Positions 55,808 to 64,000 of a stretch of DNA of 64,000 nt are shown here, piece after piece (position 1 is the stretch's first letter; each line of letters opens with the position of its first letter). The notes below the pieces were generated by a model. It did not search any database. It had not been told where the DNA came from and saw only the letters and a list, made by a program, of their open reading frames with translations. The DNA comes from Kosakonia radicincitans DSM 16656 (GTDB lineage: Bacteria > Pseudomonadota > Gammaproteobacteria > Enterobacterales > Enterobacteriaceae). The position numbers and the translations under genes are program-made. The stretch spans positions 3,038,001-3,102,000 of the forward strand of contig NZ_CP018016.1 of NCBI RefSeq assembly GCF_000280495.2. The letters run 5' to 3'.

Positions 55808-56809
55808 ATGATAGATCCAAACCTGCCACTAACTGACATCCATCGCCATCTCGACGGCAATATCCGCGCCCAAACTATTCTGGATCTTGGCCGCCAGTAT
55901 AATTTACCCCTGCCCGCGCAAACGCTCGACGCGCTGCGTCCGCATGTGCAGGTCACCTCGAACGAACCCGATCTGGTCAGTTTTCTGGCGAAACTCGACT
56001 GGGGCGTAAAAGTGCTGGCTTCGCTGGATGCCTGCCGCCGTGTGGCGTACGAAAATATGCAGGATGCGGCCCTTAACGGCCTGCATTATGTCGAGCTGCG
56101 TTTCTCTCCAGGCTATATGGCCATGACTCACAACCTGCCGGTTGCTGGCGTGGTGGAAGCGGTAATTGCCGGCGTGCGTGAAGGCAGCCGCGATTTCAAC
56201 GTCCAGGCGCGGCTAATCGGTATTATGAGCCGCACCTTTGGCGAAGCCGCCTGTTTGCAGGAGCTGGAAGCCTTACTGGCACATCGCGACGGGATCACCG
56301 CGCTGGATCTGGCGGGCGATGAACTTGGCTTCCCTGGCAGCCTGTTTCTGTCGCACTTTAACCGCGCGCGGGATGCGGGCTGGCGCATTACCGTGCACGC
56401 AGGCGAAGCAGCCGGGCCGGAGAGCATCTGGCAGGCAATTCGCGAACTGGGCGCCGTGCGTATCGGCCACGGTGTCAAAGCGATTGATGATGCGGCGCTC
56501 ATGGATTTCCTTGCTGAGCAGCGTATCGGCATCGAATCCTGCCTGACGTCGAATATTCAGACCAGTACCGTGCCTTCGCTCGATCGCCATCCACTCAAGA
56601 CTTTCCTCGAACATGGCATTCTTGCCAGCATTAACACTGACGATCCGGCCGTGCAGGGTGTGGAAATTGGTCATGAATATCAGGTTGCGGCACCCGCAGC
56701 AGGGCTGAGTCGCGAACAGATTCGCCAGGCGCAAATCAACGGGCTGGAGATGGCGTTTCTCAGCGAGCAAGAGAAACAGGCATTACGGGAGAGAGTGGCA
56801 ACCGCCTGA
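55808..56809 (+). CDS. add: Add, adenosine deaminase
   Basis: A 333-residue purine-salvage enzyme turning adenosine and deoxyadenosine into inosine and deoxyinosine. Zinc ligands are the HxH in [10 protein letters not shown], His in TVHAGEA (with the catalytic Glu) and Asp in [10 protein letters not shown]. The frame is open ten codons further upstream, but ATG at 55808 gives the E. coli start [18 protein letters not shown]. It is convergent with ydgJ. Confidence 0.96.
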   Translation: MIDPNLPLTDIHRHLDGNIRAQTILDLGRQYNLPLPAQTLDALRPHVQVTSNEPDLVSFLAKLDWGVKVLASLDACRRVAYENMQDAALNGLHYVELRFSPGYMAMTHNLPVAGVVEAVIAGVREGSRDFNVQARLIGIMSRTFGEAACLQELEALLAHRDGITALDLAGDELGFPGSLFLSHFNRARDAGWRITVHAGEAAGPESIWQAIRELGAVRIGHGVKAIDDAALMDFLAEQRIGIESCLTSNIQTSTVPSLDRHPLKTFLEHGILASINTDDPAVQGVEIGHEYQVAAPAAGLSREQIRQAQINGLEMAFLSEQEKQALRERVATA

Positions 56810-56812
56810 AAC

Positions 56813-56840
56813 AAACCGCTCACGCAGCGGCGTGAGCGGT
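56813..56840 (-). terminator. Terminator between add and ydgJ
   Basis: ACCGCTCACGC and GCGTGAGCGGT form a perfect 11-base stem with loop AGCG. On the minus strand TTTGTTT follows, so it serves ydgJ best and may also stop add. Confidence 0.75.
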
Positions 56841-56846
56841 CAATTG

Positions 56847-57887
56847 TCAGGTCAGGCTCAGGGTGGCGCGATGTTTTGCGGACTCAATCCCCAGTTCGAT
56901 TAACTCCATAATCTGAATAGCCTGGCTGGCCGGAACCGGGTTTTCACCGACGCCATTAAGCGCATCGCGAATCGCAGCATAGTAGGCCGGGTAGTTGCCC
57001 GGCACGGTCAGCCAGCTCTCTTCCCTGCGTTCTTCGCCTTCCACGCGCGTCAACACGCCGTCGCGCATATCGTAGCCCCAGTCAGCCTGCGGCAAACGCG
57101 CGCCATTTTTCAGGCACTCTTCCTGCGGATCCAGACCATATTTCACATAGCTACCACGACTGCCGTGCACAATGTAGCGTGCCGATTCCGCCGCCGCCAG
57201 CAGCGTACCATGCAGCACCACGCGGCGTTGCGGGTAAGTCAGTACGGCATGGAAGTAGTCGGTTGATTGTGCACCCGGACGCAACTGCGCCAGATCGACC
57301 ATCAGCGATACCGGCAGACCGAATAAATTGACCGCCTGATCGAGCAGATGCGGACCTAAATCGTACCAGATGCCGCTGCCCGGACCGCCCTGTTCGCGCC
57401 AGCGGTTGCGTACCTGCGGACGAAAACGGTCAAAATGGGATTCAAAATAGGCCACCTCGCCCAGAGCGCCGTCCGCCAGTAGCGCTTTTAACGTCAGAAA
57501 ATCACTGTCCCAACGCCGATTGTGGAACACAGACAATACGCGCCCAAGACTACGCGCCAGCGCATCCAGTTCGCGGGCTTGTGACAGTGTCACTGTAAAG
57601 GGTTTATCCACGACCACATGCTTACCGGCTTCCAGTGCCGCTTTCGCCAGCGGAAAATGGGTATCGTTGGGCGTGGGGATCACAATCAAATCGATTTGCG
57701 GATCGTTGAACAGATGTTTCGGTTCAGAAACAACCGGCACGACGGGCCAGTCAGCTTTGACTTTTGATTCATCACTGCTGGAAATAGCCGCCAGTTCCAT
57801 CCCTGGCGTTCCGGCAATCAGCGGCGCGTGAAACGTTTTACTGGCATAGCCATAACCGACTAAGCCAACACGGATCTTATCACTCAT
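56847..57887 (-). CDS. ydgJ: YdgJ, Gfo/Idh/MocA-family oxidoreductase
   Basis: A 346-residue NAD(P)-dependent dehydrogenase. The N-terminal Rossmann fold has VGLVGYGYASKTFHAPLIAG, and VVDKPFTV holds the conserved Lys of the EKP-like motif; the C-terminal alpha/beta domain has WYDLGPHLLDQAVNLFG with the catalytic-type Asp and His. The sugar or polyol substrate is not known. ATG at 57887 follows GGAGGGGCC and gives the E. coli start; the upstream extension is rejected. Confidence 0.93.
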   Translation of the reverse strand: MSDKIRVGLVGYGYASKTFHAPLIAGTPGMELAAISSSDESKVKADWPVVPVVSEPKHLFNDPQIDLIVIPTPNDTHFPLAKAALEAGKHVVVDKPFTVTLSQARELDALARSLGRVLSVFHNRRWDSDFLTLKALLADGALGEVAYFESHFDRFRPQVRNRWREQGGPGSGIWYDLGPHLLDQAVNLFGLPVSLMVDLAQLRPGAQSTDYFHAVLTYPQRRVVLHGTLLAAAESARYIVHGSRGSYVKYGLDPQEECLKNGARLPQADWGYDMRDGVLTRVEGEERREESWLTVPGNYPAYYAAIRDALNGVGENPVPASQAIQIMELIELGIESAKHRATLSLT

Positions 57888-58094
57888 ATCATGGCCCCTC
57901 CTTTTAGAGCACTTATTTGACACCATCTGTCGGATGGCGACAACCGCTTCCTCTATTCATAAATTTCATGAATGATTTAGTCCCATTACGCCCTGGTTTC
58001 CGGTCGAAAAATCTGCTTAAATCTGCAACCAGCGCCTTTTCGAGACATGATGGCGTTTTTTATACGTGGATTAACATCAGGGAGTTGTAGAAGT

Positions 58095-58232
58095 ATGGCC
58101 GGAATAATCAATCGGATCATTGAACTAATGGGGTGGGTGGTGCTTGGCGTATCGACCGTTCTTTTGGTTTTCGCCAGCCATATCGATAATTATCAGCCCC
58201 CGGAACAGAGTATTGTGGCGCAGAAAAAATAA
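58095..58232 (+). CDS. blr: Blr, small membrane protein
   Basis: A 45-residue single-span inner-membrane protein. INRIIELMGWVVLGVSTVLL then VFASHIDNYQPPEQS matches E. coli Blr, which joins the divisome and raises beta-lactam tolerance. E. coli Blr starts at the Met just before NRLIEL; here that codon is Ile, so the start must be the ATG four codons upstream (MAGIINRI), with GGAG about ten bases before it. Confidence 0.9.
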   Translation: MAGIINRIIELMGWVVLGVSTVLLVFASHIDNYQPPEQSIVAQKK

Positions 58233-58454
58233 TAACGAAAACTCCTGGTAAAGAGAGTAAATGCTTATTGCCAGCGGTGGTGAAGAACGTTAATCTTCTT
58301 CTCCGCCGCCGTTCTGGCATCTGTTTTCATTCGAAAAGAAAACTCTTAATTTAATAGTAGAGCTATTTACGTTGCGATAATAATAATGTTTATTATTCGA
58401 ACGAATTAGCCCCATTTTATTTACGCCTCTTTCAATATATGGATAACCCACGAC

Positions 58455-58670
58455 ATGACCGTTCAGGACTATTTATTAAAATTCCGCAAAATCAGTTCGC
58501 TCGAAAGTCTGGAAAAATTGTTTGACCACCTCAACTACACGCTTACCGACACTGCCGAAATCATCAACATGTACCGCGCCGCCGATCACCGCCGCGCTGA
58601 GCTGGTCTCTGGCGGCCGCTTGTTTGACATTGGGTGCGTTCCACGCTCTGTCTGGCGCTACGTGCAGTAA
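58455..58670 (+). CDS. cnu: Cnu (YdgT), Hha-family nucleoid protein
   Basis: A 71-residue all-helical protein of the Hha/YmoA/Cnu family, almost identical to E. coli Cnu: [40 protein letters not shown], ending SVWRYVQ. It binds H-NS and StpA to strengthen silencing, and a site in oriC (cnb). It is relevant to control of the acquired genes in this window. The order blr-cnu-ydgK-rsx is that of E. coli. Confidence 0.96.
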   Translation: MTVQDYLLKFRKISSLESLEKLFDHLNYTLTDTAEIINMYRAADHRRAELVSGGRLFDIGCVPRSVWRYVQ

Positions 58671-58757
58671 CGCCTCTGGCATTTGGCGCGTAATGCTTTA
58701 TACTCGTCGCCCGGCGAAATAAATGCATTACATTAAAGCCTTAACAGAGGAATACAC

Positions 58758-59198
58758 ATGACGACAACGCCTGCAGAACGAATCGGAGGCTGGTTACTTG
58801 GCCCTCTGGCCTGGTTGCTGCTCACGTTATTAAGTACTTCTCTGGCATTAATGCTCTATGCCACCGCACTATTAACGCCACAGACGGTCGCGGCGCTCGG
58901 CGCGCAAACGCTGAAAGAAAACGTTTTGTGGTTCGTTTCATTCGCCTTTGCTATCGCCATCTGGTATTACACGTTCTGGCTGGTGATCGCCTTTTTTAAG
59001 CGCCGCCGCAGCGTACCCAAACACTTTATAATCTGGTCGTTAATTTGCGTCCTGCTGTCGCTGAAAGCGTTCGCTTTCTCTCCCGTTTCCGACGATCTGG
59101 CGGTGCGACAGCTTCTGTTCCCACTGCTTGCCGCTGCGCTGATGGTGCCTTACTTCAAGCGTTCTCAACGCGTGAAGAAGACCTTTGTTAATCCGTAA
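58758..59198 (+). CDS. ydgK: YdgK, DUF2569 inner-membrane protein
   Basis: A 146-residue membrane protein with four hydrophobic segments (about 10-38, 58-80, 88-106 and 112-134), starting MTTTPAERIGGWLLGPLAWL as DUF2569 proteins do. The function is unknown. It lies directly upstream of rsxABCDGE in many enterics, but a hairpin and 77 bases separate them. Confidence 0.88.
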   Translation: MTTTPAERIGGWLLGPLAWLLLTLLSTSLALMLYATALLTPQTVAALGAQTLKENVLWFVSFAFAIAIWYYTFWLVIAFFKRRRSVPKHFIIWSLICVLLSLKAFAFSPVSDDLAVRQLLFPLLAAALMVPYFKRSQRVKKTFVNP

Positions 59199-59219
59199 TA
59201 ACCTTACAGTTATCCTGTT

Positions 59220-59260
59220 GTCGCCCGGTGCTGTTTGACCGATAATAGGCGGCTTTTTTA
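59220..59260 (+). terminator. Possible terminator between ydgK and rsxA
   Basis: GTCGCC and GGCGGC pair (one G-T) around an inner CGGT/ACCG stem, followed by six T. The large interior loop makes it a moderate candidate. Confidence 0.5.
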
Positions 59261-59275
59261 TTTTCAGGCCAAATA

Positions 59276-59857
59276 ATGACAGATTATCTGCTGCTATTTA
59301 TCGGAACGGTGCTGGTCAATAACTTCGTACTGGTGAAGTTTCTTGGCCTGTGTCCGTTTATGGGCGTATCCAAAAAACTGGAAAGCGCCATGGGCATGGG
59401 TCTGGCGACCACCTTTGTGATGACGATGGCGTCGGTGTGCGCCTGGATTATCGATACCTGGGTTCTGATTCCGCTGGATTTAGTCTATCTGCGCACGCTG
59501 GCGTTTATCCTGATTATCGCGGTCGTTGTGCAGTTCACTGAAATGGTGGTGCGCAAAACCAGCCCGGCGCTCTATCGCCTGCTGGGGATCTTTCTGCCGT
59601 TGATTACCACCAACTGCGCGGTGCTGGGCGTTGCGCTGCTGAATATCAACCTTGGTCATAATTTCATGCAATCGGCGTTATATGGCTTTGCCGCCGCCGT
59701 TGGCTTCTCTTTGGTGATGGTGCTGTTCGCTGCGATCCGCGAGCGTCTGGTGGTTGCTGATGTGCCCGCCCCTTTCCGCGGCAATGCGATTGCGTTAATC
59801 ACTGCGGGCTTAATGTCTCTGGCCTTTATGGGCTTTAGTGGTCTGGTAAAACTGTAA
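59276..59857 (+). CDS. rsxA: RsxA (RnfA), electron-transport complex membrane subunit
   Basis: A 193-residue membrane protein with six helices, paired by antiparallel topology with RsxE. Motifs typical for RnfA/E are [20 protein letters not shown] and the middle [13 protein letters not shown] with the Cys of the in-membrane FeS cluster. The Rsx complex uses NAD(P)H to reduce the SoxR cluster and so turns off the oxidative-stress response in E. coli. Its stop overlaps the rsxB start by one base (TAATG). Confidence 0.96.
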   Translation: MTDYLLLFIGTVLVNNFVLVKFLGLCPFMGVSKKLESAMGMGLATTFVMTMASVCAWIIDTWVLIPLDLVYLRTLAFILIIAVVVQFTEMVVRKTSPALYRLLGIFLPLITTNCAVLGVALLNINLGHNFMQSALYGFAAAVGFSLVMVLFAAIRERLVVADVPAPFRGNAIALITAGLMSLAFMGFSGLVKL

Positions 59858-60435
59858 TGAGTGCAATTTCAATTGCCGTTGCAGCTCTGAGCGTGCTAGG
59901 GCTGCTGTTCGGCCTCATTCTCGGTTACGCATCCCGCCGCTTTGCGGTTGAGGACGATCCGGTCGTTGAACGTATTGATGAGCTGCTGCCGCAAAGTCAG
60001 TGCGGCCAGTGCGGCTATCCAGGCTGCCGCCCTTATGCAGAAGCAGTGGGCATCAACGGCGAAAAAATTAACCGCTGCGCGCCGGGCGGCGAAGCGGTAA
60101 TGCTGAAAATCGCCACGCTGCTGAATGTCGATCCGCAACCGATTGACGGCGATGCCAGCGCACAGGAGCCGGTACGGATGCTGGCGGTTATTGATGAAAA
60201 CAACTGCATTGGCTGCACCAAATGCATCCAGGCCTGTCCGGTCGACGCCATCCTTGGCGCCACGCGCGCCATGCATACGGTGATGAGCGATCTGTGTACC
60301 GGTTGCAATCTTTGTGTGGATCCGTGCCCGACGCAGTGCATTGAATTGCGTCCTGTGGAAACGACCACCGCGAGCTGGAAATGGGATTTAGAAACCATCC
60401 CGGTACGTATTATTCCTGTGGAACACCATGCTTAA
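59857..60435 (+). CDS. rsxB: RsxB (RnfB), ferredoxin-type subunit
   Basis: A 192-residue subunit with an N-terminal membrane helix (about 4-26), a four-Cys domain [16 protein letters not shown] with a further Cys in NRCAPGG, and two [4Fe-4S] ferredoxin motifs: [16 protein letters not shown] and [16 protein letters not shown]. It receives electrons for the complex. It overlaps rsxC by eight bases. Confidence 0.96.
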   Translation: MSAISIAVAALSVLGLLFGLILGYASRRFAVEDDPVVERIDELLPQSQCGQCGYPGCRPYAEAVGINGEKINRCAPGGEAVMLKIATLLNVDPQPIDGDASAQEPVRMLAVIDENNCIGCTKCIQACPVDAILGATRAMHTVMSDLCTGCNLCVDPCPTQCIELRPVETTTASWKWDLETIPVRIIPVEHHA

Positions 60436-62623
60436 GTTATTTTCCGCTTTCCGAAAAGAGAAACTGTGGGATTTTCACGGTGGCATTCATCCGCCGGAGA
60501 TGAAAACGCAGTCTAACGGCACGCCGCTGCGCCAGTTACCGCTGGCGCAGCGCTTTGTCATTCCGCTAAAACAACATATTGGTGCTGAAGGCGAGCTGTG
60601 CGTCAGCGTCGGTGATACGGTGCTGCGCGGCCAGCCGCTGACGCGTGGTCGCGGCCGGATGCTGCCAGTGCATGCCCCGACGTCGGGTACCGTTATCGCT
60701 ATCGCTCCCCACTCCACCGCTCACCCTTCAGCGTTGCCGGAGATGAGCGTCATTATTGCAGCTGATGGCGAAGATCGCTGGATCGAACGTGATGGCTGGA
60801 ATGACTACCGCGCACACAGCATTGACGCGTTGCTCGAACGCATTCATCAGTATGGCGTCGCGGGGTTAGGCGGCGCGGGCTTTCCGACCGCCGCCAAACT
60901 GTATGGCGGCGGCAATAAAATTGAAACGCTGATCATCAATGCCGCCGAATGCGAGCCGTACATTACAGCTGACGACCGGCTGATGCAGGATTGTGCCGCG
61001 CAGATTATCGAAGGTGTGCGTATTCTGGCGCACATTCTTAAACCGCGTCAGACCCTCATCGGGATTGAAGATAATAAACCGCAGGCCATTTCGATGATGC
61101 GTGCGGTACTGGCCGACAGTCATGATATTCAGTTACGCGTTATTCCAACCAAATACCCGTCCGGCGGCGCAAAACAGTTGACGCAGATCCTGACAGGCAA
61201 ACAGGTGCCGCACGGCGGTCGTTCTTCGGATATCGGCATCCTGATGCAAAACGTCGGCACAGCCTATGCGGTGAAACGCGCAGTGATTGATGGTGAGCCT
61301 CTGACCGAACGCGTCGTCACGCTAACTGGCGAAGCCGTCACCCGTCCTGGCAACGTCTGGGCGCGTCTGGGGACGCCAGTGCGTCATCTGCTTGAACATG
61401 CGGGTTTCTGTCCTTCCAGCGAACAACTGGTCATTATGGGCGGCCCGCTGATGGGCTTTACCCTGCCATGGCTGGATGTTCCGGTGGTCAAAATCACCAA
61501 CTGTCTGCTGGCACCGTCTGCCTGCGAAATGGGCGAACCGCAGGAAGAGAAAGGCTGTATTCGCTGTAGCGCCTGTGCCGATGCCTGCCCGGCAGATTTA
61601 CTGCCGCAGCAGCTTTACTGGTTCAGCAAGGGCCAGCAGCACGATAAGGCCACTGCGCATAACCTCTCCGATTGTATCGAATGCGGTGCCTGCGCCTGGG
61701 TGTGCCCCAGCAATATTCCGCTGGTGCAATATTTCCGCCAGGAGAAAGCGGAAATTTATGCCATTGCGCAGGAAGAGAAACGCACGATCGAAGCTAAAGC
61801 GCGCTTTGAGGCGCGTCAGGCTCGTCTTGAGCGCGATAAAATTGCCCGCCAGCAGCGCCACAAACAGGCCGCGGTGCAGCCTGGCGCTCAGGATCAGCAG
61901 GCTATCGACGCTGCGCTGGCCCGCGTGCGGGAAAAACAAGCTACCGCCACGCAACCAGTGGTGATTCAGGCTGGCGCTGAGCCGGATAACCGCGATGCCA
62001 TCGCCGCCCGCGAAGCGCGCAAAGCGCAGGTTCGCGCCCGCCAGTCAGAGAAAGCACAGCTCGCTGAAGCAAACACGGCAAGCGGTGAAACGGACGATCC
62101 GCGCAAAGCGGCTGTCGAAGCCGCCATTGCCCGCGCGAAAGCGCGTAAAGCGGCGCAGGCTGAATCCCCGGTTGTCGAACAACCGCCGGAGCAGGCGCCT
62201 GTCGATCCGCGCAAAGCTGCCGTTGAGGCAGCAATTGCCCGAGCGAAAGCGCGCAAAGCGGCGCAGGCTGAATCTCAGGTTGTCGAACAACCGCCGGAGC
62301 AGGCGCCTGTCGATCCGCGTAAAGCTGCCGTTGAGGCAGCAATTGCCCGAGCGAAAGCGCGCAAAGCGGCGCAGGCTGAATCCCCGGTTGTCGAACAACC
62401 GCCGGAGCAGGCACCTGTCGATCCGCGTAAAGCCGCTGTCGAAGCCGCCATTGCCCGCGCGAAAGCGCGCAAAGCAGAACAAACTCAGGCGCAGGTAGCG
62501 GTAAATGAGGCATCACCGGTTCCGCAGGCCGCCAATGATGATCCGCGCAAAGCGGCTGTCGCCGCCGCCATCGCCCGTGTTCAGGCTAAAAAAGCCGCGC
62601 AGCAAGCTGTTAACGAGGATTAA
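60428..62623 (+). CDS. rsxC: RsxC (RnfC), NADH-binding subunit with repetitive tail
   Basis: A 731-residue subunit. The N-terminal part has RnfC/SLBB domains with the [13 protein letters not shown] loop for FMN and NADH and a [15 protein letters not shown] motif; two [4Fe-4S] motifs follow ([20 protein letters not shown] and [20 protein letters not shown], about residues 378-435). The C-terminal 240 residues are low-complexity, rich in Ala, Lys, Gln and Arg, with four near-identical 36-residue repeats. Such tails vary in length among enterics and are probably helical tethers. It sits in rsxABCDG order. Confidence 0.95.
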   Translation: MLKLFSAFRKEKLWDFHGGIHPPEMKTQSNGTPLRQLPLAQRFVIPLKQHIGAEGELCVSVGDTVLRGQPLTRGRGRMLPVHAPTSGTVIAIAPHSTAHPSALPEMSVIIAADGEDRWIERDGWNDYRAHSIDALLERIHQYGVAGLGGAGFPTAAKLYGGGNKIETLIINAAECEPYITADDRLMQDCAAQIIEGVRILAHILKPRQTLIGIEDNKPQAISMMRAVLADSHDIQLRVIPTKYPSGGAKQLTQILTGKQVPHGGRSSDIGILMQNVGTAYAVKRAVIDGEPLTERVVTLTGEAVTRPGNVWARLGTPVRHLLEHAGFCPSSEQLVIMGGPLMGFTLPWLDVPVVKITNCLLAPSACEMGEPQEEKGCIRCSACADACPADLLPQQLYWFSKGQQHDKATAHNLSDCIECGACAWVCPSNIPLVQYFRQEKAEIYAIAQEEKRTIEAKARFEARQARLERDKIARQQRHKQAAVQPGAQDQQAIDAALARVREKQATATQPVVIQAGAEPDNRDAIAAREARKAQVRARQSEKAQLAEANTASGETDDPRKAAVEAAIARAKARKAAQAESPVVEQPPEQAPVDPRKAAVEAAIARAKARKAAQAESQVVEQPPEQAPVDPRKAAVEAAIARAKARKAAQAESPVVEQPPEQAPVDPRKAAVEAAIARAKARKAEQTQAQVAVNEASPVPQAANDDPRKAAVAAAIARVQAKKAAQQAVNED
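62096..62527 (+). repeat. 108-base tandem repeats in rsxC
   Basis: Units start at 62096, 62204, 62312 and 62420, exactly 108 bases apart; a fifth, shorter start is at 62540. Each codes [20 protein letters not shown] followed by [17 protein letters not shown]. The second and third units are almost the same base for base, so recent duplication is likely, and copy number should vary between strains. Confidence 0.9.
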
Positions 62624-63676
62624 ATGGTTTTCCGAATCGCAAGTTCCCCCTATACCCATAACCAGCGTCAGACTTCACGCATTATGCTGTTGGTGACGCT
62701 CGCCACCGTGCCTGGCATTGCCGCTCAACTGTGGTTTTTCGGTTGGGGAACCCTGATACAGATCATTCTCGCCATTGTCAGTGCCCTGGCAGCGGAAGCG
62801 CTGGTGTTGTCGCTGCGTAAACAAAACGTGGGCGCAATTCTGGCGGATAACTCGGCGCTGTTAACCGGCTTGCTGCTGGCGATCAGTATTCCCCCTTTCG
62901 CGCCGTGGTGGATGGTGGTGCTGGGTACGGTGTTCGCCGTCGTTATTGCCAAACAGTTATATGGCGGGCTTGGTCACAACCCATTTAACCCGGCGATGAT
63001 CGGTTACGTGGTACTGCTGATCTCTTTCCCTGTGCAAATGACCAGTTGGCTGCCGCCATACGAAATCGCCCATACCGTGCCGGGTTTTATGGATGCGGTA
63101 CAGGTGATCTTCAGCGGGCATACTGCAACGGGTGCCACCATGGAAACCCTGCGTATTGGCATTGATGGCGTCAGCCAGGCCACACCGCTGGATACCTTTA
63201 AAACATCACTGCATGCGGGTCACAGCGTTGAGCAGATCCTGCAATACCCGATCTACAGCGGTGTGCTGGCGGGCGCAGGCTGGCAGTGGGTTAACCTTGG
63301 CTATCTGGCCGGCGGGCTGTTCCTGCTGTGGCAGAAGACCATTCGCTGGCATATTCCGCTGAGCTTCCTGCTTTCGCTTGCGGTGTGCTCCACGCTTGGC
63401 TGGATCTTTTCCCCGCAATCGCTGGCTGCACCGCATCTGCATTTACTCTCCGGCGCAACCATGCTGGGCGCTTTCTTTATTTTGACCGATCCGGTAACCG
63501 CCTCCACTACCAACAAAGGGCGGCTGATTTTTGGCGCGCTGGCGGGTTTGCTGGTGTGGCTGATCCGCAGTTTTGGCGGCTATCCGGACGGCGTCGCCTT
63601 TGCCGTACTGCTGGCTAATATCACCGTACCGCTGATTGACTACTACACGCGTCCTCGCGTGTACGGGCATCGATAA
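62624..63676 (+). CDS. rsxD: RsxD (RnfD), membrane subunit with covalent FMN
   Basis: A 350-residue membrane protein with about nine helices. The segment [20 protein letters not shown] is typical of RnfD, and the flavinylation Thr is expected in the [10 protein letters not shown] segment (S(T)GAT motif), where the flavin transferase attaches FMN through phosphoester. The start follows the rsxC stop by a single base. Length matches E. coli. Confidence 0.96.
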   Translation: MVFRIASSPYTHNQRQTSRIMLLVTLATVPGIAAQLWFFGWGTLIQIILAIVSALAAEALVLSLRKQNVGAILADNSALLTGLLLAISIPPFAPWWMVVLGTVFAVVIAKQLYGGLGHNPFNPAMIGYVVLLISFPVQMTSWLPPYEIAHTVPGFMDAVQVIFSGHTATGATMETLRIGIDGVSQATPLDTFKTSLHAGHSVEQILQYPIYSGVLAGAGWQWVNLGYLAGGLFLLWQKTIRWHIPLSFLLSLAVCSTLGWIFSPQSLAAPHLHLLSGATMLGAFFILTDPVTASTTNKGRLIFGALAGLLVWLIRSFGGYPDGVAFAVLLANITVPLIDYYTRPRVYGHR

Positions 63677-63685
63677 GGAGTCGCC

Positions 63686-64000
63686 ATGCTAAAGACAATG
63701 CGTAAACATGGCGTGACGCTGGCGCTGTTCGCAGCAGGTTCTACCGGCCTGACAGCTGCCATTGATCAAATGACCAAAACCACGATTGCCGAGCAGGCCG
63801 CGCAGCAACAAAAAGCGCTGTTTGATCAGGTGATTCCCGGCGACAGCTATAATAATGCGCTGCAACAGAGCTGTTATCTGGTAAGCGATCCGGCGTTAGG
63901 TAAAGGCCAGCATCATCTGTGGATCGCTAAAAAAGATGAGCAGCCGGTGGCGGCAGTGATTGAAGCCACGGCACCCGACGGCTACTCTGGGGCAATTCAG
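63686..64000 (+). CDS. rsxG: RsxG (RnfG), N-terminal part (cut by window edge)
   Basis: The first 105 residues of RsxG are present and the frame stays open to the last base. It begins [20 protein letters not shown] with a membrane anchor (about 9-27), then the periplasmic part with [20 protein letters not shown]. The FMN-bearing Thr lies in the missing C-terminal half. AAGGAG stands before the ATG, nine bases after the rsxD stop. Confidence 0.95.
   Translation, partial: MLKTMRKHGVTLALFAAGSTGLTAAIDQMTKTTIAEQAAQQQKALFDQVIPGDSYNNALQQSCYLVSDPALGKGQHHLWIAKKDEQPVAAVIEATAPDGYSGAIQ

Noticed and set aside
58233..58330. GCCAGCGG...CCGCCG inverted segments between blr and cnu as a terminator
   Set aside because: Pairing is broken by several mismatches and there is no T run.
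61941..62516. Long open frames on the minus strand opposite the rsxC repeats
   Set aside because: They are shadows of the repetitive rsxC tail; their repeats follow the 108-base unit and the sequence is not protein-like.
62096..62540. Repeat array as a CRISPR
   Set aside because: The repeats are in frame inside rsxC, 108 bases long and without variable spacers.

Overview
This window is chromosomal DNA of an Enterobacteriaceae member, most like Kosakonia, Enterobacter or Klebsiella; the genus cannot be fixed from sequence alone. From about 28.8 kb to the right edge the gene order follows the E. coli 30-37 min backbone: smrA, mcaS, ogt, fnr, uspE, pntBA, ydgH, ydgI, ydgC, rstAB, tus, fumC, fumA, manA, ydgA, malXY, add, ydgJ, blr, cnu, ydgK, rsxABCDG. 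A clear Ter site with tus puts the window in the replication terminus domain.

The left 28 kb is accessory. It runs: the end of an ExbB-ExbD-TonB operon with a convergent FecI-type sigma factor; an IS110 remnant; an operon for an EF-hand protein, a membrane-fusion lipoprotein, an RND pump broken by one amber codon, and an OmpR/EnvZ-type two-component pair; an LpxP-like acyltransferase; a YdfK-like cold-shock protein; a 2862-residue cyclic beta-1,2-glucan synthase; a YnfU-like zinc ribbon; two CspA-family proteins, one with a cspA-type leader; a possible prophage-type regulatory RNA; and a four-gene DMSO-reductase-family operon with its own chaperone. Next come a decayed umuC and an isolated CheD-like putative deamidase.

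The backbone part differs from E. coli at several points. The abg genes are missing between smrA and ogt, and folM is missing between ydgI and ydgC. The uidABC/uidR/hdhA segment is replaced by YmgA- and AriR-like small proteins and a deleted SDR gene. A GH13 gene sits where malI would be. These points look like hot spots of gain and loss near the terminus.

Themes that tie genes together are cold response and envelope remodelling (lpxP-like, ydfK-like, csp genes, ynfU-like, possibly ndvB), anaerobic and redox physiology (fnr, dms-like operon, pntAB, fumA/fumC with a SoxS/MarA box, rsx), and biofilm or motility control (mcaS, ariR-like, ymgA-like). Decayed genes are unusually frequent: IS110, the RND gene, a gpmA-like remnant, a possibly frameshifted small gene, umuC and an SDR gene. 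No rRNA, tRNA or CRISPR array was seen.
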